A stretch of DNA of 17,473 nucleotides from JAGTQI01 sp038868115 (GTDB lineage: Archaea > Thermoproteota > Bathyarchaeia > Bathyarchaeales > Bathycorpusculaceae). Of this stretch, positions 6,093 through 13,795 are shown in pieces. A program made the position numbers and the translations under genes. Position 1 is the stretch's first letter. Each line of letters begins with the position of its first letter. The notes beneath the pieces were generated by a model, which saw only the letters and a program-made list of their open reading frames with translations, had not been told where the DNA came from and did no database searches. Location of the stretch: contig JAWBXA010000022.1 in NCBI GenBank assembly GCA_038868115.1, positions 1 through 17,473 of the forward strand, read 5' to 3'.

Positions 6093-6904
6093 GCACTACC
6101 ACCAGCCTGACAATAATTTTGTGGACACATATTTATTTGCGCGCCTTTATCTTGAGCTTTTCTTGCGAAGGTTATGTAGCCTGTGTGGGCTGTCATAAGC
6201 GTCTGTGGTCTTGTTTTGCCTTTCTCTGTTTGCATTCCCCGCATTAGGCATTCAACGGTTTCTATATCCATAAAGCCATTATTCCTTAAGGCCTCCACGG
6301 CCTTAACCACTTGGTCTATTGTTGGACTGAAAGAAACCAGCGTCCCACAGGGCTTCAGTGCCTTATAGGCGTGTGGGACCACAAGCCATGGCGTGGCCAT
6401 ATCCAGTATAACGGCGTCCACGTCAACTTCGTCTATGCCGGCCGTAATATCCCTGTTTTTAAGCTCTACAAAATCCGCTAAGCCGGCCCGCTTGATGTTT
6501 TTCTCCGCAGTTTCAAGAAATTCCCTTCTAACTTCGTAACTGTAGACGCGGCCATTTGGCCTCACATAATGGGCTAGGGCCATTGTTAATGCACCTGTCC
6601 CTGTTCCGGCCTCCACAACACGGCTTCCGGGACCTATCCCGCTAAAGATTACGATTAGGGCCACATCTTTTGGATAAGTGATTTGGGTTCTCCTAACAGC
6701 TTTCATTATGTGGTCACGGAGTAAGGGCTTTAGTACTGTGAACTTTACTCCGAGGTTACTCGTGACGGATGAGCCATAATCTTTACCTATGATGTCGTCA
6801 AATTTTATGAAGCCTTTGTGAGTGTGGAAAGTTTTGCCGGCTTCAACCTTTACGAGATATGTTCTCCTTTGATCCAAGTACAAAAGGACGTAGTCGTTTT
6901 CCAT
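6062..6904 (-). CDS. trmI: tRNA (adenine-N1)-methyltransferase, archaeal TrmI type
   Basis: A class I SAM-dependent methyltransferase of 280 residues that would form m1A at positions 57/58 of the tRNA T-loop. The N-terminal small domain (MENDYVLLYLDQRRTYLVKV, then TFHTHKGFIKFDDIIG, residues 1-40) is typical of TrmI. LLRDHIMKAVRRTQITYPKD (61-80) leads into the Rossmann core, with motif I VVEAGTGTGALT (97-108), the ribose-binding acid in YSYEVR (Glu124) and motif IV DAVILDMATPW (163-173, Asp168). ATG 6904 aligns best with family starts just before the DYV motif; a TTG at 6922 would add six residues. The C terminus is extended by about 25 residues containing five cysteines, unlike the usual ~253-residue archaeal enzymes. 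Its 3' end overlaps the LysE-family gene. The enzyme works as a tetramer and stabilises tRNA in thermophiles. Confidence 0.93.
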   Translation of the reverse strand: MENDYVLLYLDQRRTYLVKVEAGKTFHTHKGFIKFDDIIGKDYGSSVTSNLGVKFTVLKPLLRDHIMKAVRRTQITYPKDVALIVIFSGIGPGSRVVEAGTGTGALTMALAHYVRPNGRVYSYEVRREFLETAEKNIKRAGLADFVELKNRDITAGIDEVDVDAVILDMATPWLVVPHAYKALKPCGTLVSFSPTIDQVVKAVEALRNNGFMDIETVECLMRGMQTEKGKTRPQTLMTAHTGYITFARKAQDKGAQINMCPQNYCQAGGSACCLKLHYCF

Positions 6905-7012
6905 TATTTTTCGATCTGACAAGCTCTTTCACGCTTATGTTGTGTATTTGAATGAATACTCTGTCTTTTTCTTGTTTTCATCTATTGGTGTTCTTTCTCT
7001 ATAGCTTTTTTT

Positions 7013-7373
7013 ATGGAGGTTAATGTTTTCCTTTTGCGGGAGGATACCATTATCCTCGAAATAATTGAAAGGTATGGTGGAGTTGAGGAGATAAACAGGG
7101 AAGCTAAGGAAACCGGAAAGCTCGAAACCTTATGAAGCGTCTTGAAGGAAACAGTCGTCTCTATAAAAGACCTTGTGTGGTTAATAAAACAGCGGGACAA
7201 GGGCGCATTATAAGCATACCAGAAAACCGCGAACACCCATCAAACTTGCTTGACTACTTCATACCAAATAAGGAAATGATAGAGAAGAGGCTCACGTCAA
7301 AACTCTTAGCCAACTATTAGACAAGCACAATGCCGTCAACCGGGCGGCAAAAGCTCTAACAGGAAAGGCTTAA
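7013..7373 (+). pseudogene. Multiply frameshifted plus-strand gene, unrecognised
   Basis: A protein-like sequence can be followed through at least three frames. It starts MEVNVFLLREDTIILEIIER, then YGGVEEINREAKETGKLETL from ATG 7013. It continues VLKETVVSIKDLVWLIKQRD, then SIPENREHPSNLLDYFIPNK, EMIEKRLTSKLLAN, and finally LDKHNAVNRAAKALTGKA ending at TAA 7371-7373. The pieces abut with small shifts and keep a consistent charged-helical character, so this is a decayed gene of about 115-120 codons rather than chance. The family is not recognised. It lies on the opposite strand to both neighbours. Confidence 0.5.
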
Positions 7374-7422
7374 CGTTCATACCAGTCCAAACCTACATAA
7401 AAATGTTGGAGAAAACGTTTTG

Positions 7423-8097
7423 CTACCAGTATGTTTTAGGTCTGCGAAACATTAAATAAGTTGTGGTGCTGAGAAAGAGAATGGTGGTAACACCTAAAAT
7501 AGCCACAGCTGTCCTTGTGTTATTTAGTTCATTTTGAATTTGACTTAAGGACTCTTTCTCTTGTTTCAGTCTGTTAAGTTCATCCTCTAAAGTTTTAACG
7601 TAAACGTTTTCAACACGAGTCATAGAAAAGCCTATGATCGTATTTGGATAAAATGATTCTATTGTGATCTTCCGATTGTCGATGGTAAAGGTTTCTTTTA
7701 CAGTGTATGTGAGATTAATTTCTCCGTAAATTGCGCCATAAACTTGCTGTGGTATAAATACGCTATCGTTGTGTTTCCAAACATTGCTGAGGAGTATATG
7801 GCCAAATGTTTTGTTATAGATTTCACTTTCAATAGTCCCATTTACAAAGCCGTAGACGTGAAAGGCGAATTCCATTATTTCGATTTCTGGTGTCTCCGGC
7901 GTCAAGCTAATAATGAACGATATGTTATTGTTAGATTGTATTTGTGAAGTTGCATTAACCTGTATTCTTATTCCAGGAATTTTTGAATCAAAAAAAGTTT
8001 CAACGTTTTCCTCTGGTTCCTGTGCCTTTACACCGTAAGCCATTATGAAAAACATGATAAAAACTGTAAGCAATACAGCCTTTTTCTTGGCTTCCAT
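7423..8097 (-). CDS. Secreted, membrane-anchored protein with coiled coil
   Basis: A 224-residue protein with an N-terminal signal peptide (MEAKKKAVLLTVFIMFFIMA, then YGVKAQ). An extracellular beta-rich domain follows (residues ~30-160) with several N-x-S/T sites (NATS, NISF, NGTI, NKTF, NLTY). A coiled-coil stalk (LEDELNRLKQEKESLSQIQN, ~170-192), one transmembrane helix (TAVAILGVTTILFLSTTTYL) and a short basic tail RRPKTYW complete it. This is the layout of an archaeal cell-surface protein anchored at its C terminus. A GTG three codons upstream (8106) is possible, but AAGGTGA just ahead of ATG 8097 is a good ribosome site and favours the ATG. No specific family is recognised, and its role (adhesin, S-layer associated, sensor) cannot be read. 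Confidence 0.75.
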   Translation of the reverse strand: MEAKKKAVLLTVFIMFFIMAYGVKAQEPEENVETFFDSKIPGIRIQVNATSQIQSNNNISFIISLTPETPEIEIMEFAFHVYGFVNGTIESEIYNKTFGHILLSNVWKHNDSVFIPQQVYGAIYGEINLTYTVKETFTIDNRKITIESFYPNTIIGFSMTRVENVYVKTLEDELNRLKQEKESLSQIQNELNNTRTAVAILGVTTILFLSTTTYLMFRRPKTYW

Positions 8098-8226
8098 CAA
8101 TTTCACCTTTAATGAATGAATTGTTGAATTGTTCTCAAAAGACTTTATTTAATTATTTTTTATTTTTCCTTTTGTATTTGCAGTTTTTTAATTCTTTTTT
8201 TTAAAAGAAACATGTTTAATCATTAG

Positions 8227-8466
8227 CTATTTTATTGAGCGAATGAAGTGTTGGTACATGTATATAAAGTAGATAAGGGCGAAAAAAGTTAGAATTATTT
8301 CAAATGTGAGAATAGCGGGGTTATTTTCCACAGCCATGAAGTAGCCGTGTTGTAGTATATCCATAAATACTAGGATTTGGAGGAATATAGCTCCTCCTAG
8401 GCAGCTTAAGCCCAGACTGTGAATGAGTATTAATATGCGTTTGTGGATTTTTGCCGCAGTCTTCAT
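8227..8466 (-). CDS. Small two-helix membrane protein
   Basis: A 79-residue protein with a basic N terminus (MKTAAKIHKR), a first hydrophobic segment (ILILIHSLGLSCLGGAIFLQ, extending to ~37), a polar loop (MDILQHGYFMAVENNP) and a second hydrophobic segment (LTFEIILTFFALIYFIYMYQ). The balanced charge distribution and clean two-helix layout argue for a real gene. I see no strong ribosome site, so it may be leaderless. It is on the same strand as the membrane-anchored protein downstream, but a 129-base T-rich gap containing a TTCTTTT/AAAAGAA inverted repeat (8192-8209) separates them. Function unknown. Confidence 0.65.
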   Translation of the reverse strand: MKTAAKIHKRILILIHSLGLSCLGGAIFLQILVFMDILQHGYFMAVENNPAILTFEIILTFFALIYFIYMYQHFIRSIK

Positions 8467-8609
8467 GGCATTATCGCATGTATTAAGATTTGATTTGCAA
8501 ACTTATAGGTTATGAACCCTAAAATACTACAAAACCTTATGATTAAACCTTTGAACCAGAAATATAGAGGGATCATACTATTTGCTGTTGAGAAGCGCTG
8601 TAAATTTGG

Positions 8610-9965
8610 TTAGAGTTGGTATTCTTTTCCCATTTCGGCTAGTGAAACTTTGCTTTTTGAATCTTGCATGAATTTGGCGAAGAGTTCGGCATTTTCTGTG
8701 TGCACTGGGAAAATTGTTTTTGCGCCGACTTCTTCAAGGATAGCCTTTAACTGTAGCGGCATTACGTGTCCTGAAACGTGGACGCGGTATTGGGGCAGCC
8801 CATAGTGTCTAAGCCAGTTTACAAGCCTTTCATAGTCTATTTCCATTTCTTCGTTGAAGGGCTCTGATGACGAGGATATGTAGCAGCTTCCCGATTTTGG
8901 TCGGATTTCAACAAGCTGTTCCAGATCGTAAAAGGACATTGTCAGGATTATTTTGCGTTGTTGCCTCGAAATCTGTCCGCTGTCCACAACCTTGCACTGG
9001 TGCTGTTCCAATAGTCGTTTTTCCCAGCTGCGCAGCCTTTCCTTGCCTTCTGTAGATTTTTTAGATTTCTGAAAGATCAAAATGTTCTCGTCTTCTAAGC
9101 GCGGAACGTTTAGCCTTTTGTCGCTGCGGAGGGCGTCCATTAAGTAAGCTTGCCTCAGCGAAACGGCAAGGCAGCGTCCGTTTTTCTTGGCCACTCGGTA
9201 AAAGGAGTTTAGCCTATCAATATCTGTGGAGGCAAATTCTGCTAGCACAATGCCGTCTGTCTGCTCCACAATTTGGTTCAGTTTTCTTTCGACTTCGCCT
9301 TCTGAAGAAACGGTTGCTCCAGTCATGTTAGTGGCTTCGGTAATGATGGCGATAGGTTCCGCCTGTTTCGCCTTTTCAACAAAATCGCGAGTCATTTCAG
9401 GCTTTGCTCCATGAACACGAAAATCTCCAGTATAGATAACAGCACCGCTGGATGTGTGGATTATGAAGCCATATGCTCCTGGAACCGAATGGTCCACATG
9501 TATTGGCTCAACTTGCAAGCCACCTACATTGACGGTTTTGCCTGTCCTGAAATTCTTAAAATCTATGCCTTCCACGTTGAATTCTAAGTCTGTTTTTCGG
9601 ATTTCTCCGAATGCTCGCAGTATTATTTTTGTTGTTTCGCCGCAGTAAACTGAGATTTCCCTCTTAATGAAGGATAAGTAAGCCGAGTGGTCCATGTGTC
9701 CATGAGAGATGAAGATCGCGTCAACCTCTGTTGGTTTATCGTCGAACTTGTAGACGCCGTCGATTTTTGGAAGTACACCAAGCTCCCACAGGCTTTTTTC
9801 GCTTTTCGGCGAAAGCAATGGTGGAGAGTAATACCTCCTTCTTAAGGCGAAGGACATGCCAAAATCAAAGAAGACTTTCACGTCACCGTCTTTTAGCAGA
9901 ATTTTGTTTCCGCCTACCTCGTTTACTCCACCGTAAAAGGTTAGAGTGGTTCTCTCTTTAATCAT
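8610..9965 (-). CDS. Beta-CASP metallo-beta-lactamase nuclease (RNase J/CPSF-like)
   Basis: A 451-residue protein with all hallmarks of the MBL/beta-CASP fold. These are GGVNEVGGN near the N terminus (12-20), the zinc motif HGHMDH (88-93), a second histidine block HVDHSVPG (156-163), the bridging aspartate in YTGDFR (Asp181), an inserted beta-CASP domain (~205-365, beginning ITEATNMTG), motif B HVSGH (396-400) and motif C in IFPVHTE (His422). Members cleave RNA as endo- or 5'-3' exonucleases in the cytoplasm. It lacks the long C-terminal extension of bacterial RNase J and the N-terminal KH domains of aCPSF1, so it is a compact archaeal form. Its ATG overlaps the stop region of the upstream kinase gene by 8 bases, a clear sign of one operon. 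RNA processing or decay is the likely role; the specific target is unknown. Confidence 0.9.
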   Translation of the reverse strand: MIKERTTLTFYGGVNEVGGNKILLKDGDVKVFFDFGMSFALRRRYYSPPLLSPKSEKSLWELGVLPKIDGVYKFDDKPTEVDAIFISHGHMDHSAYLSFIKREISVYCGETTKIILRAFGEIRKTDLEFNVEGIDFKNFRTGKTVNVGGLQVEPIHVDHSVPGAYGFIIHTSSGAVIYTGDFRVHGAKPEMTRDFVEKAKQAEPIAIITEATNMTGATVSSEGEVERKLNQIVEQTDGIVLAEFASTDIDRLNSFYRVAKKNGRCLAVSLRQAYLMDALRSDKRLNVPRLEDENILIFQKSKKSTEGKERLRSWEKRLLEQHQCKVVDSGQISRQQRKIILTMSFYDLEQLVEIRPKSGSCYISSSSEPFNEEMEIDYERLVNWLRHYGLPQYRVHVSGHVMPLQLKAILEEVGAKTIFPVHTENAELFAKFMQDSKSKVSLAEMGKEYQL

Positions 9966-11673
9966 CTATTAGCCTCAGCATGTCCGCTCTTTTACAAATG
10001 TTTGATATAGTAAAGATTACGTGGGGAAGCACGAAAACGCTGAAGACTTTTGTGTATTTCGTTTTTCCAGCATCCTTCACCGTTTTTATGTCTCCACCAG
10101 CCTTTAAGTAGCCCTTAATGAAGGCTTTTGTTATAAGCTCTGCTGGATAGGGGTCCGCAAATAGTGGCATGTAATGTCCAGCATAATAAAGAAATTCAGC
10201 TATATCCCATGCCTTGTCGCCGCCCCTTGAGGCTTGCTCTAAATCCAAGAGGTAAATTTCGCCTTCCTTGCTCACCAAGATGTTTTCAGGTTTAGTGTCT
10301 CCTAAAGTCACATTTAAAGCATGGACACGGGCGAAAGTCTCGCCGACCTTTTGCAATATTTTCAAATATCCCTCGCCAACATCTCTTCCATTTTTTGTGT
10401 TTATGGCTCTCTTAATGATTTTTTCTAGGCTTTCTCCTTCAACGTACTCCATAAAAACGAGCCGTTTAGCATGGTCTATTGCCAAGAGCTTTGGAACGAG
10501 AAAGCCTTTCTTATATAGGAACTGGTTTGTAGTGCATTCCTTTTCGAGTCGTGTTTGCCCAAGAAGGGCGAAGGTTCTTGTTCCGATAGCCCATATGTTT
10601 ACTGGAAGCCATTTGAAACTCGTCCAGTCTTTAAAGGTTTTAACCGCAACTTTATACTCTTGACCGTTTGCTTGCACTTTGACTAGATATACCTCGTTAA
10701 AAACGCCACCAATCTCTTCGATTGTAACACATGCATCTCCATTAACTGAAAGGATTCTCTTTACGGATTCCTCGATGCCTGTCCCAGCGGCTAGAGGAGT
10801 TAACCCATTGGCTGTTGGGACAAACAAATATTTTTTAGAATCTTCAATGTGATATGAGCTATTCAATGCCTCCCAGTTAAAGTTTTTCAGCCTTTGAGGT
10901 AAGCCCTTGTTCTGCACTAAAACCGTAAATATTTTGGGATAGGTCCCTAAAAGAGAAAATAGAATTTTCTGTGCAGTTTTTAAGAGGTTTGTAAGGCGAA
11001 TTCTTCGGCTTTTTACAGCGTCGACAAAGTCCTTTGAAATTTTTATGTATCCATTTGTACGTGTAATCGCATTTTCTTTTTCCACAATTTCCAATGCTCG
11101 AAGAAAACCGTCCATAGCAGCTTGCAAATTTTCCTTTCCAACGCTTTCGCCTAGAAAGTTTGTTAGCACAGAACGAAATGGTGAGAAAATCCTTACTCTG
11201 TTATGTATGGCTTGGTACATAAAATATTCTGGTTTGATGTGGATTTCATAGCATAATTCTGGAAAGTCTATAACGATGTTTTCCAAAGCCTCGAGTATAA
11301 GGCGCTTTTTCAGTTTAAGCTCCTCAGCCTTCAAATATTTGCTGTTCAATAGTGGCATGTACGGGAAAACAAGTTGGGTAGCTAGGGCCTCGCCTAGAAG
11401 GCCTTGCTCTACATCTTTTTCAAAAACCCATTTATCAACTGCATAAACGATTATCGCTTTTCCTTGGAAAAATTTAACATAATTCATCAACTTTGGCTGA
11501 AATCCGTTGATTATGAGTAAAACTTCTAATGTTGCTCTTTCTTTTAGGGTTCCAAGTAATGAGTCGCCACATAAGCATATGCTTGTGATTGGATGAGAGT
11601 TGGCGATACATCTACAGAATGCTACAATATGTTTTTCAATATTCTCAACTAGTCGTTTGCTGTCCTGAGTCAA
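9958..11673 (-). CDS. Nucleotidyltransferase-like domain fused to a Bud32/RIO-like kinase
   Basis: A 571-residue two-domain protein. Residues ~25-150 resemble a nucleotidyltransferase fold (SICLCGDSLLGTLKERATLE, then VLLII), but the D-x-D catalytic acids after the G-S/D motif are absent (ATLEVLLII), so it is probably non-catalytic. A helical linker (~150-300) follows. The C-terminal part is an atypical protein kinase of the Bud32/RIO type: glycine-loop-like GGVFNEVYLVKV (322-333), VAVK with Lys345, a helix-C glutamate near 379, hinge MEYVEG (408-413), catalytic LGDTKPENIL (457-466, Asp459/Asn464), metal-binding LLDLEQA (Asp477), and DKAWDIAEFLYY (486-497), which parallels the DKAVDLYLLE motif of Bud32. 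It starts at TTG 11673 behind GGTGG. It overlaps the nuclease gene by 8 bases, suggesting that the kinase regulates, or is regulated with, an RNA-processing enzyme. Confidence 0.82.
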   Translation of the reverse strand: MTQDSKRLVENIEKHIVAFCRCIANSHPITSICLCGDSLLGTLKERATLEVLLIINGFQPKLMNYVKFFQGKAIIVYAVDKWVFEKDVEQGLLGEALATQLVFPYMPLLNSKYLKAEELKLKKRLILEALENIVIDFPELCYEIHIKPEYFMYQAIHNRVRIFSPFRSVLTNFLGESVGKENLQAAMDGFLRALEIVEKENAITRTNGYIKISKDFVDAVKSRRIRLTNLLKTAQKILFSLLGTYPKIFTVLVQNKGLPQRLKNFNWEALNSSYHIEDSKKYLFVPTANGLTPLAAGTGIEESVKRILSVNGDACVTIEEIGGVFNEVYLVKVQANGQEYKVAVKTFKDWTSFKWLPVNIWAIGTRTFALLGQTRLEKECTTNQFLYKKGFLVPKLLAIDHAKRLVFMEYVEGESLEKIIKRAINTKNGRDVGEGYLKILQKVGETFARVHALNVTLGDTKPENILVSKEGEIYLLDLEQASRGGDKAWDIAEFLYYAGHYMPLFADPYPAELITKAFIKGYLKAGGDIKTVKDAGKTKYTKVFSVFVLPHVIFTISNICKRADMLRLIDD

Positions 11674-11716
11674 TTTTCCACCGTAGATTTACTAAAATAA
11701 GATTGTGACTTGTGTG

Positions 11717-11728
11717 AAATATAGTTTA
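11717..11728 (-). promoter_or_regulatory. TATA box of the kinase-nuclease operon
   Basis: Read on the minus strand, AAACTATATTTC lies 44-55 bases before TTG 11673. Transcription would begin near 11695, leaving a leader of about 20 bases that carries the GGTGG ribosome site. It is the best TATA match in the 190-base gap to the next gene. Confidence 0.45.
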
Positions 11729-11864
11729 AGGCTTATTTTAAATGTCAATTTGTTACTGGTGTCGAACTGTAAAATAATGGTCTTCCTCTTCCATAAGAAG
11801 TTTTTAACGGAAAAGGTCATATTTTGCACTTGGAAACAGCCACAAATATAATATTCTAGTTTTC

Positions 11865-13229
11865 CTAAGTCTTGCCTAACTTCTCAAGGATTTTGCCGTA
11901 AGCTCTTAGGATTTTTAGAGCTTTAACTCCCTTTTCTGGAAGGTTATAGACGGGTAAGTTGCTTTCGCCAATGACCCTACAAACAAGCTCATAGTCTTCG
12001 CCTCCTGCTGCCACGTCCACAACCGGCTTGTTAGGGTATTTGGCTGTAACTTCTGGAATGACTTTTGCGTCTTCCGGCTCAAAGAAGCATGACTTAAGCA
12101 TGTTTATCACCAAAACTCCGTCGACGTTTTTGTCTGCTAAAACAAGTTCCAGTACTTTTTCGTATCTGTCTGCTCTTGCGTCAGCTATCATGTCAACCGG
12201 ATTGGTGGCATCCACTCCGGGATAAAGGCTTTCAATCCTTCTTTTAGTGTCATCTGAAAGTTTTGCAAGTTTTAGATTGTTTCTTGCGACGGCGTCGGCT
12301 GCCAATATGGCTGGTCCGCCAACGTTGCTTACTATGGCTATATTGTCGCCAAACATTGGTGGCTGTTTTGACAAGGCTATGGCTGCATTCATAAGCTCTT
12401 CGGGATCTTCAACCCTTATTATTCCGGCTTTTTTGAAGGCAGCGTCGAAAATTTCGTCTAAACCGACCATTGAAGCCGTGTGAGATTTAGCTCTGTGGGC
12501 TGATTCTTGGGTTATTCCGCCTTTTAAGGCTAGAATTGGCTTTTTAACAACGATTTTTCTCGCTTCCTCTATGAATTTTCTACCGTTTTTGATGCCTTCC
12601 ATGTATAGGCATATAACTCTCGTTTCTCTATCTTTGGCAAGATATAGTAGCAAGTCTGTGTCATCCACATCTATTTTGTCTCCCATGAAGGCGAACTTGC
12701 TTATGCCGATTTGGTAGTGGCAAGCCCAATCGAGGAGGCATGCGCCGACTCCGCCGCTTTGGGAGATTACTGCTATGCTTCCCCTTTTTGGCATCACGTC
12801 CTTCTCAAAAGTTGTGTTTAATCCGTTAGCTGTGTTTATAACGCCCATAACGGTGTTTGGTCCTAAAATTCTAACGCCATACTTCACCTTAAGCCTCAAC
12901 AGTTTTTGTCGTTGTTCGTCCTTATATCCGCCAGTAATCATAATAAAGGCTTTTACGCCAACCTTCGCGTATTTTTCCGCTTCAACCATGGATTTTTCTG
13001 GCGGGAGCATGACGACAGCAAGTTCCGGAACTTTTGGTAGCGCTTCTACTTTTTGCCCTTTTTTCTTGTCAACGTCCCTAATGTAGACCTCTCCTTTGAA
13101 AAACTTCTTCATGTTATATATTACGCCCTCGAAAAGTTGAGGAGAGCTTAAGCCCACCTTTTCCCGCAATCTACTAGACCCTATTAGAATGACGCTTGAT
13201 GGCTCGAAGATAGTATCTACTCCACTCAT
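11865..13229 (-). CDS. Acyl-CoA synthetase (ADP/NDP-forming), alpha subunit
   Basis: A 454-residue protein matching the alpha subunit of ADP-forming acyl-CoA synthetase. A CoA-binding Rossmann domain comes first (IFEPSSVILIGSSR at 7-20), then GVRILGPNTVMGVINT (118-133). Next is the succinyl-CoA-ligase-like part with ISQSGGVG (155-162), FMGDKIDVDDTDLLLYL (181-197) and the phosphohistidine site in AKSHTASM (His250), and finally a third domain (SNVGGPAILAADAVA onward). Such enzymes interconvert acyl-CoA + ADP + Pi and acid + ATP, the usual substrate-level ATP step of archaeal amino-acid or sugar fermentation. ATG 13229 matches the family start; TTG 13244 is a less likely alternative. The ATP-grasp beta subunit needed for activity is not fused here and is not visible in the window, so it must be encoded elsewhere. 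The acyl substrate cannot be told. Confidence 0.9.
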   Translation of the reverse strand: MSGVDTIFEPSSVILIGSSRLREKVGLSSPQLFEGVIYNMKKFFKGEVYIRDVDKKKGQKVEALPKVPELAVVMLPPEKSMVEAEKYAKVGVKAFIMITGGYKDEQRQKLLRLKVKYGVRILGPNTVMGVINTANGLNTTFEKDVMPKRGSIAVISQSGGVGACLLDWACHYQIGISKFAFMGDKIDVDDTDLLLYLAKDRETRVICLYMEGIKNGRKFIEEARKIVVKKPILALKGGITQESAHRAKSHTASMVGLDEIFDAAFKKAGIIRVEDPEELMNAAIALSKQPPMFGDNIAIVSNVGGPAILAADAVARNNLKLAKLSDDTKRRIESLYPGVDATNPVDMIADARADRYEKVLELVLADKNVDGVLVINMLKSCFFEPEDAKVIPEVTAKYPNKPVVDVAAGGEDYELVCRVIGESNLPVYNLPEKGVKALKILRAYGKILEKLGKT

Positions 13230-13313
13230 AAATTTGGCCTTCAAGACGGTTTAATGACGAAGTAAATACGTGGTTCATACTCATAAATTTAACCGTAATC
13301 ACTTTTGAGTCAC

Positions 13314-13322
13314 CTTTATATA
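13314..13322 (+). promoter_or_regulatory. Consensus archaeal TATA box
   Basis: CTTTATATA is a near-perfect archaeal TATA element. A transcript would start about 25 bases on, near 13345, at the GC-rich segment AGAAAGCTGGCGAATAAAGG, with ATG 13366 and the relic frame following. No intact gene lies downstream, so it may be the surviving promoter of a lost gene, or drive a non-coding RNA. Confidence 0.4.
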
Positions 13323-13365
13323 CGCAAACGTAGCGGGCGCTGAGAAAGCTGGCGAATAAAGGGCC

Positions 13366-13517
13366 ATGTTAATAGCTATTTGTAAGCGCAAACGCGGGTT
13401 TCCTAAAAATCCTTGAAGTTCTGCGTCGCAACTTAAAAGGTTATAACGCGCCGAAAGTGTCAACTAGGAAGGACCGACTCTAAGCTCAACGGAACAGAAG
13501 ACGATTTTAGCCTTTGA
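13366..13517 (+). pseudogene. Short frameshifted coding relic behind the TATA box
   Basis: ATG 13366 opens MLIAICKR. A neighbouring frame continues SANAGFLKILEVLRRNLKGY, then NAPKVSTRKDRL, and after one extra T a third frame gives KLNGTEDDFSL ending at TGA 13515-13517. The pieces abut, have typical protein composition, and follow a good TATA box at the right distance, so a small protein of about 50 residues may once have been encoded. Family unrecognised. Non-coding RNA is an alternative reading of the same segment. Confidence 0.33.
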
Positions 13518-13795
13518 AATTAGTATTTGGCTATTTCCACCCCTTTTCGCACGTTACTGAAAAGGCGTGCACACTTTTGAAGCTGTTGCTCCGAAGCTCA
13601 AGCTTTTTCAAGAATCCAGCGCGCTCTTTTCCTCCGCTCTTCTCGTTAGCGTAATAACAGTTGTAAGCATAAGCAATGTTGTCGTCTTTCAGCCCCATCG
13701 GGCTCAAGAGTTAAATTCACTGAGTAAACCATCGGCTTATTTTTATTACTTGCGTAAAATAGACACGGTTAATTGGCATTGCTCAAGATTACGTG

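Larger units (their letters stand above)
13230..13795. other. Long gap with a TATA box, a coding relic and a small hairpin
   Basis: No intact gene is convincing here. The left side contains a strong plus-strand TATA box and the relic listed separately. A perfect 5-bp stem (AGCCC 13691-13695 with GGGCT 13700-13704, loop CATC) lies in the right half. A plus-strand GTG frame from 13567 has a hydrophobic patch (LFSSALLVSVITVVSISN), but it runs into antisense of the deaminase gene and has no ribosome site. The stretch is more GC-rich than most gaps in the window, so an RNA gene is possible, although I recognise none. Confidence 0.4.

Noticed and set aside
7340..7348. CCGGGCGGC, similar to the tRNA-Ala acceptor/T-stem sequence, as a possible second attachment site
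   Set aside because: Only about eight bases match and the flanks do not; it lies inside a decayed frame on the wrong side of the tRNA.
9454..9961. Plus-strand ORFs of about 60-80 codons opposite the nuclease gene
   Set aside because: They are shadows of the intact beta-CASP gene, whose catalytic motifs leave no doubt about the coding strand.
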